From the NCBI RefSeq assembly GCF_027744825.2, contig NC_071340.1:11296001-11360000 (forward strand): 64,000 bases of DNA. The letters run 5' to 3'. Below, piece after piece: positions 25,347-37,600 of the stretch (the first letter of the stretch is position 1; each line of letters begins with the position of its first letter). The position numbers were made by a program, and so were the translations under genes. Under the pieces are notes generated by a model. That model had not been told where the DNA came from. It saw only the letters and a program-made list of their open reading frames with translations, and made no database searches. This stretch comes from Synchiropus splendidus. Its lineage: Eukaryota > Chordata > Actinopteri > Syngnathiformes > Callionymidae.

Positions 25347-28300
25347 CACAACTGATGCATATTTCTGGTTCATGGTAAAATCACGCTTTACATGGGCTTC
25401 AGCCAACTGCACTCGTGGCAACTTTTCAAGGTTGGGTCTATTTATTTTGCGCTGTGTGCCAAAGAGCTGCCAGTGTGATAAGCCATTTGAGTAATTGAAC
25501 TATGTGGGCTCTATCGCTCCGCATTCTCTGGGGCCCGAAAACCCAGGAGAAAATTCCAAGCATCAGTTTGCCAGCCGACACGCAGGTTAAATGTGATGAT
25601 GTCACACTGTCTGCTTTTTTCCCTTGTTTGAATCCAATAGAAAAAAAAATCTGACTCGAATGTCATCTCTATTTCCCATTTATAATTGTGCTCTTGCATG
25701 ATTTAAACCTCTTGATGTATTTCTTTTACCTCACTTAGCACTTAACACAGGATTAAATTTGATATTGTGAGGTTACATAATATATTCAAATGTATTTGCT
25801 CTAAAAAGATATACTGTCTTCCTACAGCAAAGGATTATGGGATTGATGTCCTTATGTTCTTGAAATTCTTCCAAAAAAGTATTAGAATGAAAAGAATATA
25901 TATATTTTTAATATATTTTTTAGATGCTTCAATGAGATCTGTGGCACATCTGTGTGTTTTTCAGGCTGACTATGTATGTTCAATATTGATACACACCTGC
26001 TATATGCTGCCTAATTGTGAGTTTTACCTTGGAATACTGAGACAAAAAAAGCAAGAAGAATGCAGCTATTTATAGCAACAGTTATGCTGGCTGTGTCTCA
26101 TCTGAGAAGTCATTAACTCCCAGTAGGTTGTTGGGTGGGGGGCATTTGGGCTTCCTGCAGCAGAACTTGCAGCCTCCACTGGTGTCTAGAATCATGAAGG
26201 GAAAATAGCTTTTCATCTGAAATCTCCAGGGATTTTCTTTTTCCCGCTCTAAGAATGAGTCTCTCTCGCTCTGCTGAGCTTTAGCTCTCATCCGAGCCCT
26301 TTGGCTTTTCCCATTCATAGTACCAAGCTACTGAACACCGCCATTATCATTTTATCTTGGAACTGTCTCGGAAATATCAGCCTTGTTAGACTGATGAAAC
26401 AGGAAGCTGTCAATTACTCCGTCCTGCTGTGGTATGCTCGTCACACCTGTCTGCCTGCAGTTTTTGGACTATTAATTAGTCATTTATTTCTGCCAGTCAG
26501 TCTCCGCTGCACTCGCCCACGCCTCATCTTCTCCCTGCATCTATTCCCCCGCCACCTTGCCTATTCCTGCTCTTCCAGCTGTAATAACTCCCCTGTTAAC
26601 CAGTTCCTTGTGTTTTATACATTCATTTCTTCACTCTCCCACTTCTGATATCCGGAGTCATCCTTTTGTAATGTTGATGAGTCAACATGATATCATACAT
26701 ATCCTTTCAGGCCTCCTTCAGCTGTGCCCCTGTGCTTCCTGTTGGTCTGTATAATTCAGTTTTTGTGAATGAATTGTCAGAGTGTGCACTGAGAATGCGC
26801 AGCCGTATGTGACGGTGGAAGTGCCATTAGTTCATGTCGTCATTAATGCCGGTTATATAATCTTCGACGTTAGCACCATCGTTCTGCGGTGTGACACTTA
26901 AAGCCGGGCGCAGTCTCTGCCTCTCGCATACTAAGAGCACGCTCGCTCCTGGAAAAGGGCTTTTCCTTGATCTGTTTTGACTGTGAACCTGTCTGAGGCA
27001 GTGAACCCTTTTGGTTAAAATAGTGAGAGTGGAAACAGCGAGCAGTAGAATTTGCATAATAGCTCTCTACATCACTTTTTTTGAAAAAACAAATTTTGTT
27101 CATTAGTTTTAGATGCAAGTCATGTGCATTAATGACTCAGCCTTGTTTCAGGCGGAGTGGATGGTTGCCCTTGTCCCGGTTCGGTTTTTAACCTTTATGA
27201 GCAGAATTACCCAGCACAGCCAGGTCAAGAGATGTTTTTGGTGTGCAGGCTTGGATAATGCATTCCTGTTGGCTGAGACAGTTGTCATTGGAGCAATTGG
27301 AGGGTAGTGCCTCAAATACAGAGGCAGGCGACCCAAATGTTTTGTCGCTAGAGGTTGGATTCATAATGAGGTATTGTAGAATGACCCGGGTTAAGGTTAG
27401 GGGTTGGCTTGAACATTTTTTTTGCAGTATAATAGAATGCAATTTTTGAATTGTGAAGGCTACGATTTGCAAAATCTAAGCATGTCGTGGAGCTGAAGCG
27501 AGCTCTGCGAGACCATGGTACTAAACCTGGCAACCCACTCCACCAGTCTCAGAGGCGCCACGTTGTGACTTCAGCGGTGACAGCACCGTATGATGACCAA
27601 ACAAGAGCGGTTCAACAGCAGCCAGATATTATCTAGACTGTCCAACCCATGTCTCACATGTTTGCTCTTTATTTGATCACTTTCCTGGTTGTCCGTGGTG
27701 TCAATGTCGAGCGCTGGTTCCATCAGCGTAAAATGTTATTCAAAGTCTACATACAGTTTTGAGCTATGAGAATTTTACCAGATCAACTTTGCTTTCCATC
27801 GACAGGCTGCCTGCTGGAGCGATCTGTTATACTGTTTATTAACGTGGAACCCAGTCTAGATGCGTAAAGAAATTCAGAATCGCTGCTGAATTACAATCGC
27901 AATACACTACTTCCATCTACATTTACATCTGACAGTTGACCCTCATTTGCATTACATGTGTTGAGTCAATGTGAATTCTAAGCTGCTCCTTCGCATTTAT
28001 TACCAAAACTCTCATGCTATTTTAAAGAGCTGATCACATACTGTTCTTTGGCAACTCAGTTAAATTTGATCTTAAACAAATGTGGCGTGAGAGAACCTTC
28101 CACTGGTGGATTATGCAAAGAAATGCTCAAATTGTATCTCTATTTCAAACTAAAGCCAACTCCATTTTCAGGGCTGCTGATATTGGGATGAACAGTATTG
28201 GAGGAAATGAGCAGCCCATAAGAAGCGTTCTACTGTGTGTAGGTTTTGGTTTAAAGAGTAATCTAGTGTTACAAACAAGCTAGTAGGAGTGTAAGGAAAT

Positions 28301-31300
28301 ATTGATATGCTCAAATATTGCAATGCTTGATTCTGCAATATAGTATGTATATTTTTGCTGAAATATTGCAATACTTTATTTTGTGGGATTGGCTTGATAA
28401 TTCAAGTCGGTTATATTGATTTGTAATGCACATTTGTGACATGTTTAACACTCTGCTTTCACCAAATTTGCCGCATCAAATATTTGACAGTTCAACTAGT
28501 AATAAATTAAACTACTGTTATGTAAAAATTGTGCTTTCACCGTGGCGTTTTCTGCTGTATTCAAGATGTGAGCTCTGCTGATGCTCATGAGTCTTTGCGT
28601 TTATCTCCTCTATGTTATGAAATTGCTGCTTTGGCAAATGCCAACTTCTGGAAAAAAAAGAAAAAAAAACAACACTGGTCTGTCCTTGGCTGCAGAACTA
28701 GAATTTCTGCTCACACAGTTTCATAGCCACTGCTACATGCTGTTTGTTCTTACGAAGAGGAAACTGGACACAACTCTACCAGTTAGATAAAGAAGTGCAA
28801 GATGAAACGGGATGGATTTTATCATAGCGGCCGTGTAAGCGTTTGATGGTGCATCAGTGGATAAATAAAGAACAGGAGACCGGAGATTTAGTGGAGAACG
28901 GAGTGGACGGTTTATTTGTTGGAGACTCTGGTCTCCACTTGCCTCTTCATTGTTTCACTGCTCTGAGGAACACTGAACTGTAAATCTGGAGCTTTAGAAA
29001 CCCACAGCAGCTCCACCACACACTTCATTAACACCACAATCCTTCTCTGTGGACCTCTCGGCCTGCTGCGCTGCTTTACTGTTCTAGCGGGCGAAATACC
29101 AAACACAAATTGCTTCACAAATACCTCAAGGAGTTTTTGAAATGTGTTGATTGGCCTCTCAGTTAACCGAAAGTTATTGGCTGTAATTGTTACTTAGGGG
29201 AGTTGCTTTCGGGAATATTAAACAATAAAAGAGATTTAATTGAGAAGGTTTGGGTTTTTTTTTCCTCTTCCTCCTTCATGTGATGTTCTTTGAATATTTA
29301 AAGCTGTAAAAATATGAGCAGGACTTAATTTACCATTGAGGATTTGGAGTCAAGATTCTCATTGAGCTGCTGCCAGTATTGCATCCAGCTTAGCTGCAGA
29401 ACTTCCCAGAGCAACAGCAGTGTGGGTGTATTGAGAATGGTGGGTTTATTTACTGGATGCTTTGACAACCTTAAGAGGTAGTGTTTACTGGGATGTTTTA
29501 TAAAAATAGATATAAAGCGCTGTAGCTACTTCACATGCATTGATGGATATGGTGGCTGTGAATCCAAGGAAGTTCCCATACAGAACAGATTTTACCCTTT
29601 GTTTTTTAATAAAACTGCAGACTGTCAGCGGTTGCTGGTCAAATATCACGAGCAAAAGCACTAACTATCCACCGTGTTTGGCCCTCCAGTTGATTTGTTG
29701 CTGTCTTCCTTGCAAGTAGCATTTCTATTACTGCTATTACTGGTTGGTTTTATGTGACTATTTAGGAAACCAGATTATGTTTATTAAAGTCTATGTTTGG
29801 CCACAGGCTTTTTAAATGTGTTTGGCATTAGTCCTCTCATTTACCATCTTCTTTTCTCCCTCCTATAACAGAGTCAGTCATAAAAACCCTAATGGCAAAA
29901 TTGTTTTATTGTCTGCTCTTCTCATCGTGCAACATACACAAGTGAAACAAACTCTTTAATCATCCAATATGTCACCAACTTGCTCTTTATTTGGTCACTT
30001 TTCCTCATCATTTTATGGTGTCAAGAATCAAGACTAACAAAACTTAACACTTGCTGCATCCCCAGAGATGCCAACCACTGCTCAATATCAGTCCTTTTGT
30101 AAGAGATTTGTAAGAGGCGCATCACAATTATTACATGCTCGGAAGCGTCCCTACACGAAGGGAGTCTTGGCTGCATACAGACATTCATGTCACAACACTG
30201 GGTCTTGATGGAAACAAACAGCTCCTGTGTCGCTTCTGCACCTTTAATTGCACTAATGCATCTTCTAAGCAAAGAGGCGGACCACGAGTGAAAACAATGA
30301 AATGAATACTGTGGTTCTGTCGACCCACTTTGTCGTGGCTGTACTTGGCCTGCGTTGTAGTGCAAGTTAATATAATTTTTTTATTTGGATGTCGGAATAT
30401 TGTAGCCTATATGGTCACCTCAGTTTGATGAATATCAGCCAGGAGCATAATAGCCCACAACTAACAGAGAAAACATTGTTTCTAACTTTTAGCTGCTGCA
30501 CTCGTTGAAAGTTAAAATGTACGTGACTTAATAGCAGGTATTCATGAGAGAAGAATTTAAATTTTACATGATTTCAGCTGGCTATACATCATCATTGACA
30601 ACAAAAGTGCTCAATTTGAATATCATTTAATGATGTATTGTTGAAATGTCAGTGGTAAATATTTTCTTTTTTTTTTAAATAGATGTATAGCTTGAGGTTT
30701 GAATGCTGCTTTATGCATTTACCATGCATTTCTCGGAGGTCAGCAGACAGTCATGGCCATAAATGCGCACTCATTGCACCAAGAATTTAAATTTTGGTGC
30801 GACCGAGTAAATAGTTGTCTTTATAAATACATCAGCTCCACACCCTCAGAGTCAGCACCTTTACAAACCAATGTTGTGCTGGAAACCCTGATGTGCAATT
30901 TTTTGCAAAAGAGAGCGAGAGAGCTGGAGGGAGAGACTTGGGGGCATCTGCATGTGATTCCCCCATTAACCCTCATTCATTTTCAGAGCAGTCGTCAGCC
31001 AAAAAGGTCATTGTCTTGAAACCTTGTGACGGACATCTGACACTGGCTGTTATTTGAGATGGCCTTGTCAACATGTATCTGCTGCTAAGCACCTAGCATC
31101 ATACAAGCCAGAAGGAGTTGAACATAGAAAAAATATGATACTACGATGTCCCTCTGCTTGTCTTGTAGATTCATTCAGGACAACTGACATGTGAAACAGT
31201 GATGAAAAAAAGTCAAATATCTATAGTAAAATTTATTATTATAATAATTATTTTATGTTCCTATTTTTTGGTTAATCTCAAAGATAAAGAGGAGTTTAAA

Positions 31301-32905
31301 AAGCCTTTTTTGTGGGTGAAGCAACAACAACAAAGCAGCACTTTGCCACGAATAAAGATTTCTTTTTTGTTTTGATATGATTTCAATTCTTTCCTGAACT
31401 AATGCATGGGTTGCGGTTGGATCTCTGTTGGATATCGAGTGAGGTGCTAAGTCACCAAAAATAGAGAACAGGAATTATTGTATGAAGTCACCTGACACCT
31501 CATTTGAAGGACTTCCAGAACCTGAGCGGAGCTCCGAAGTCGACCCAGAAACAGGAATCAACTAGTTCCTGGTGAAACCATTAGCTGTGAGGTGGCGGAG
31601 GACACACTTTAAAAGATGAATGAGTGACTAAATCACATGCTGAAGGACTGCTGCTAATGACCACAGAAGGGTAATCTCAATTATATTCACCACTTGAGGC
31701 CAATTACAGTGCGCACGTGAGAGGAAAAGCTGGAATTGATGCCATACCAAAGTTGAACGCAGATCCCTTTGAGCTCATCAAATATAAATCTGCACCAGGA
31801 GTGGAATGATGTCTTCACACCTCGATCCGACTCTCCTGACTCAGTTTATGTATTCTTCCACCAGAATAACTCCGGTGATACCGTGTTTTCAACTTCCCTC
31901 CTCGCCGACCCTGAGGTATTTTTAATGCTGTTGCACAACAGCATCTGATGCTGCAATGCAACAGTGCAAATGTCTCTTTATGTAACAGCAGAGGAGGGGG
32001 GTCGCTGAGCGGGGAACAGGTGGTGATGCTGATGCCAGTGCTTCTTCTCTGGCTAAGTGGTCCTACCAGCAGGTAGAGAAGGTGGCTGGATGGCTGTTGA
32101 CAGATGAATGATTGATGCTTTGCGCAGCGAAAGATTAATGATTGATGTGTGAATATGAAAGAGCTGGATGTAGGGAAGGAGACTTGGCAGACGGGAGGAA
32201 GACTGTAGGAGTGGAGGACCTCAGGCGATGAACTAATCTGAGCAGAGAATCCTCTGTTATATCAGCAGTTTCGACATGGTGCTTCATTATTTCTGCTGGG
32301 GATGTTTACAGTATTTCCAATAGCCTTGCTTCTTAAAACATTTCATTCATTTGTTTTCTGTGGGTAAGAGGTGAAATTGAGGGCAACTGTGATGTGGTGG
32401 GTTTTCTCTGCGTATGTAATGTTTCGACTCTTCTATATTCCATCATCATTCCTGTAGAGTAGCACTTTGCTTGATAGCAAATGTGCTTTTCAGAGGCGGC
32501 CCATTTTAGTGTTCCCCTTTCATAGATAAGACCCAGGTGCCTGGTTGTTGCCCCTGAACAGGCCTTGTTTTGGCGTACACACAGGCTTTCGTTGTGCATC
32601 GCCAGTTTTCAAGAGCGGGACAGGATATCTCCTGAGTAGGGTAGCTGAGGTTACATTCACGATGACCCCACTGACAAGGACCCAATGTTCCATATCATGA
32701 GAAGAAATCACTCCTTACGTTTTTTTTCATTCTGGTGTGTTTACTGAGGAAGAGATTATGCTGGTTAATAATCTAAGGCCAAATCTAATCTAGTGTATAA
32801 CATGAAACCCTAACCTCACCCAAGATGTACGATGTATTTTGAAGGACGGAATGTCACCTCAACTGGACTGAGGTGACCGGAAATCCCCCTTTTGTAGCTG
32901 CAGCT
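25347..32905 (+). other. pde4d: pde4d intron after the D5 exon, first part
   Basis: No further exon is recognised; I looked for the short N-terminal exons of D3, D8 and D9 and for the shared FDVDNG exon. A TATTGCAAT-rich repeat fragment lies near 28288-28400 (AGGAGTGTAAGGAAATATTG, then two copies of AAATATTGCAAT). Similar TTGCTCTTTATTTG words near 27661 and 29980 hint at a shared dispersed repeat. Open frames at 30021-30365 and 30699-31019 have no recognisable homology. Confidence 0.55.
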
Positions 32906-32907
32906 GC

Positions 32908-32965
32908 ATGTAAAGGAGCCAGCTGAGGCGGTTTGAATGTCTAGTAAGGCTGTTGCTTCATTGCC
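32908..32965 (+). mobile_element. Short Rex3-like LINE fragment
   Basis: The text AAAGGAGCCAGCTGAGGCGG followed by TTTGAATGTCTAGTAAGG matches the part of the Rex3-like RT that encodes the RSQLRWFGHLVRM region in fish LINEs. The same region is visible in minus orientation at 805-1288. Only about 55 bases survive, so identity rests on this short match. Confidence 0.45.
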
Positions 32966-35900
32966 TCTTCCTCAGCCATGATTGAAGGGCAGACTGTGGA
33001 CCAGACCGTGTCCTCAACATCTACTTTGATTTAGAATCCTTCAGTGGTGCCACAACATTCGGCATATGTTATTTGTCAGATTGTGATATAGCAAACTCAA
33101 GTTGTTTCTTGTAATCCATTTGGTTATGTCATTTGGAATCGCTTGCAACCAATTCCATCATGTGAAAACTGGACTGTAATATGTGTAACATTGAACACGT
33201 GTGAAACCATGTTGTAGGTAATCATTCTTCTATATGGGACAAATAACATCCTCAAAACCCCATTTCTGCCTGAGCGACCTCCTTGCAGAGGTAACTTACT
33301 CATCCACACCACCTCAGAGAGCCGGGCAGTTACCCCCATTCATGAGTCAAAATGACTTTTCTATTTATAGCCACTTCAGTGACGTGCTGTCTTTTCATTT
33401 GCCCTCCCAGTGCAACACCTCAATTTCTCTCCTCACCTGTATTTTCGGGTGAGTGGGAATTTGTAATGATATCATATTGCATCTGTCAGCCCGCTGTGCT
33501 GCAGCGGGAATCGTGCAGATTTTATCAGAGCGAAATCTGCGGTCCCCACAGGAGAATTAAAGCTGTGATTTGCATGTTTATGAGCATCTGGGCAGAGATT
33601 CAGCTCCTGGGCCACCAGGGCCGCTGACACGATGACACATTCGCTCACTGCAGGCATTCCTTCGCCGGAAGAGTAACATTTGCCCGCATGGTTTTTGCCT
33701 TCACGCTCTCGAATGTTAACTAGCAGACAGTCTGCATCTCTGGCTCTCTGATGGAGATGAAACCAGGTCGTGATTGTATGACTCAGCCTTGACTTAGCAT
33801 TCTGTACTAGTGCTCCAATCTGTGTTGGCTCAGATGAATAGGAATTCGAGGATTATATAACACCCAAATATGTAACTGGATATTGACAATATTCTGCAGC
33901 ATTCAAGATTAAATAGATGTATTATCTCACTCATCATCACACACTGGCAAAAGAATCCTGACACCTTCAAAGCTGACAGTTGGTCTGTGTAATATCAGTA
34001 TAACTTGTATTGCAGTCTACTCACCATGTCTGAGATTACTGCATCTTCACCCACTACTACTGCTCTGGTGTTGTCTGGTAAATACAGTCATTCTTTGAAG
34101 AACGATAGCTATAATTCTGCAGCCTTCTGATTTAAAGGAGCACTTTGGCTCCTCCCCCACTTCAAAACTCACATGACAGCAATTATAAATTGTGTCGCCT
34201 CCTACTGGATTTCTTCACTGCTTTTTCAATAGCCCTCAAGAAGTAGGTGATGAAAATTACTTCCTTGTGTATTTTTACCATCAGCGTTGATCCAACATAA
34301 AAGATTAATGCCAAGTTATCTGAAAAAGAAAACATAGCCGAAGATGATTTTGAAGAAAGATGCTTTTGTTAAGTTCTTGTGTTCCATTTTGCCTTGCATC
34401 CCTTGTACGCTCTATAGTATAAGTCACAAATCATTGCCAAATGATAAATATGTATGATATTGATTTAGGTCTCTAAGTAACAGCCATGACATTGCTGCAG
34501 AAGGTTGCCGCCTCAAACTCCGACAAGGGAGAAACCTGTGTAGGCCCAGAGGCAAGGTTCCCTCTTTAGCGTTTTAAATTTGCTTTGGTGTCTCAGGAAA
34601 AAGGCGCCCGCTCAACAGGCTCTGAAGAATCGGCGCGCTTGTGATCATACATTTTCAACAGGACCGGACACATGAAGGTGTTTCAGTAGTGGTTATTGAT
34701 CTACCTGGTTTAATTAAAAATGACCAGTCTCGGTTGAAGAGGACGCAGCTGCTGGATTCATCAAAGCTCCTTTGATATGCAGATACCGTCTCCGTTTTAC
34801 CAAATTCTGTCCTGTCCTGGAGCGGATATGCTAACCACTGCGGGTTATTTTTAGTTTCTTCCCGTGTGCATATTCATTTAGGATGGCTGACTCATGAATA
34901 TTACATTAACAACAGATGGTTAATGGAGGATATCAAAGTAGAACTACATTTGGACTTTTTATTGCGGTCGAGCCTTTGGCCGCCTGTTCACCACTCACCT
35001 CTTTCATCGATCTGTTAGGCTTTGAATAGCTTGGGCTGATTGCACAGTTGCTGATGAAGACCATTCCCTTTTCACATGTAGAGAACCAAAATAGCTGAAG
35101 GAAGAGGAGTTTGGCTTGGATAAGAGTGAGACCAACTTTTCATAGGCAGGAGAATCTTTGTCCTGCAGATGGTCCAGAATCTATTTCATGCATATCTGGT
35201 ACGGAGAGAGGCTGCCTACACTGGCTGCTCGCTCTGATCGATTCTCCCTGCAGTGAAGATGAGTGTAATTGCAGAGCCCGAGTGAAAATCACAACTCAAA
35301 ATGATGGTAGGATGAAGCGCCCAGTCTCATTATCATTTTCCATGAGAGGGTGTTATTAGCCCGAGGTGAGTTCCATTAATGATTGAGATGTGTTCAATGG
35401 CCAATCCGTTGCTTTTGTCTGATTATAAAGTACAAGCTCAGCTCATTTCACTCAAAGTGCGCTAAGGTCAAGTTTTAAGGCTAATTACGTGGGAGTTATC
35501 GGTGGTAGCTTCTGTCACGTGACATGTGCCTTCATCGTTTATATTATTTCCACTCTTTTCTAAATGAGATCAAGACTAACAACGGAGCTGCCTATTAAAC
35601 GAATCTTTACGTCAAATGGAAGAGTTTAAGAGCCTCGAGGATCTTCATTCTCCATTAACACAGCTGTGGGACAAAGAGTAGATCAGGAGTTAGGAACTGA
35701 TGGCTACTCCTTGGCGATTTTTGGCAGCTGCTTCTGGCTCATTGTTACGACAGATGGCAGTAACCTCATGCCAGATCAGCGTTTGTTTACCATTAATATT
35801 ACGTGAGTACGAGTAGCTTGTGAGGTGCCATCTCTCTCAACAGCAAGCTCCGTTATGGTGACTTCCTATGGTGCTCTGCAGCTCAGTCAACCAGTCATAC

Positions 35901-36060
35901 TCGTTTATCACTGTAACATTGATTTCAACGGGCAAACAAGCTAAATGCTGCTGAGACTGAGTCTTATCACATCAGGCCAATGAAATTACAAGATTGTATT
36001 GACTTTAAAGAGCCAAAAAGTCACTGTTTTTGTTCTTGTTCTTCCCTCTTCTCTTCCGTT

Positions 36061-36199
36061 CCCGGTGTAGGTACCAAATACATCAACTTTTCAATTTTCT
36101 CTGGCGCATTAAAACATTCAAAAAGAAACCTGATCTTGGCTGCCGGATGTCACGTCATCATCCCACGGTATGTAAGATGGATTTGGTACCTACACCGGG
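36061..36199. repeat. Perfect 19-bp inverted repeat, 101-bp spacer
   Basis: CCCGGTGTAGGTACCAAAT at 36061-36079 is exactly reverse-complemented at 36181-36199. The left arm is immediately preceded by a T/C-rich run (about 36027-36060). The spacer has no recognisable transposase. The structure could be the termini of a small DNA element or a foldback, but no flanking duplication is obvious. Confidence 0.9.
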
Positions 36200-36510
36200 G
36201 TGCCAAACTGCTAAGTTGACCGGCTGTGGAGGCGGAGCCATACTGTAGTGAGCAACGGTGATTGGTTGACTGGACTGCAAAGCATCATGGGAACTGCTCA
36301 GGTTCGACTCACCATAACTGAGTTTAATGTTGGACTGTGCTGCTCCGCGCAACACTGTTTACGTCCAAACTTGACAAGTTGAGGCACGTAGAACTGTTAG
36401 AGACGGTGCATAACCTTGCTTCCTGTTCTGCATCACTGGATCTTGAGTAGTGAAAGTGCACTCAGTGCAGTATTTAACATGTTCTGTGATACTTATTAAA
36501 TTAACAGTAA

Positions 36511-36525
36511 CTACTAGATGGCAAT
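36511..36525 (+). promoter_or_regulatory. CTCF-like motif
   Basis: CTACTAGATGGCAAT matches 13 of 15 positions of the CTCF core CCASYAGRKGGCRSY on the + strand. It is intronic, about 11 kb after the D5 exon. Occupancy is not known. Confidence 0.3.
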
Positions 36526-37311
36526 GCCAAATGTCAGACTGAGGTCTCGTTCAGTCAGTTTTTGTCTTGCACTCCGTGTAATTTTTTTTAGACAAAATGA
36601 ATTCAACTTAACCCAACATCAAACTCACTAACATCATATTAGCACGTGACTTGGCTCTTATCATAGTAGCAAACTTTGGGAAAATTTTGAATGGGGAGTG
36701 TACCCTGTGAGTTCTGGAGTCCACCGGACAAGCACAGGAACCTGATGAAGCCAAATCTGCATTTGAGACGCTGGAACTTCCAAACTACAGCCGTGGTCTG
36801 TATTAGCTTCCTGCTATCATAACGTATATAGCCATTATATTCAACACTTGTATTTGTCCATTTCAGAAAGACACCTCTAATGTTCATTGCCTGATATTTA
36901 TTGACCTCTCTCTGTCAACGTGCTTGTGACGGCCTTGAAAGTAGGCCTCCTCACTTGGCCAGTCTGTGATTTCTTGAAAACTTCTGGACTCGGGGCGATT
37001 TGTTTTATTTTTCAAAGCTTGATAACAGAGCCCAGGTGGTTAACTACAGCAGTAACAGACACTTTACAGTAGCTACATTTGTATCACATATATGTCCATT
37101 TCTAATGAAGTAAAGTACATTTGGTCCGGTTGAATATTCTAACCACCTCTGTTGAACTCGATCTGCTTGTGATCATAAATGGAGCAACTATCAGTGATCG
37201 AGAATCCTCAGAGTGCAGCCTGGGAAATTGAGAAAAGAGCTGATTTAAAATCCATTTCCTTCGTGCATAAAAGGAATTGTCTGCGAACATATTTTTTGTT
37301 GTCTTGTCTGT

Positions 37312-37600
37312 GTGTCTGTTCCAGGTTTATCCTTGGGTAGCAATTCTTGACAAAACACCTCCTTGTGGCGAGCTTATGCCTTTGTGGGGACCATTTGGCT
37401 GGACCCCACAAATCCAAGCCTCAATTTGAGGATGACTTCCAAATAACTAGGTTATTATAAATAGATTTGAGTTTGGTTCAGACTCCTGGTTAAGGCTACT
37501 CACTTGTTTTGGATGGTTATGTTTGGGATGGGAGGCTGTGGAAAGCATTATGTCAATGGGTGGTCCCCACAAAGATAGCGATACAAACGTCTGTGTGTGT
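37312..37600. repeat. GTGGGGACC-type teleost interspersed repeat
   Basis: A perfect 13-bp inverted repeat, TTTGTGGGGACCA (37381-37393) and TGGTCCCCACAAA (37561-37573), encloses a segment with CCAAGCCTCAATTTG, CCAAATAACTAGGTTA and AAAGCATTATGTCAATG. The flanks (AAAACACCTCCTTGTGG on the left, CGATACAAACGTCTGTGTG on the right) also belong to this common fish repeat as I recall it. It is non-coding. Its transposon class is uncertain. Confidence 0.65.

Larger units (their letters stand above)
32966..37311 (+). other. pde4d: pde4d intron, non-coding stretch
   Basis: No exon is recognised. It holds the 19-bp inverted repeat at 36061-36199 and a CTCF-like motif at 36511. TCACGTCA near 36150, between the inverted-repeat arms, is CRE-like. 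Otherwise nothing is supported. Confidence 0.5.

Noticed and set aside
30021..30365. 114-codon minus-strand open frame as a gene
   Set aside because: Some protein-like composition but no homology I recognise, and it lies in a stretch sharing words with 27661, suggesting a repeat.
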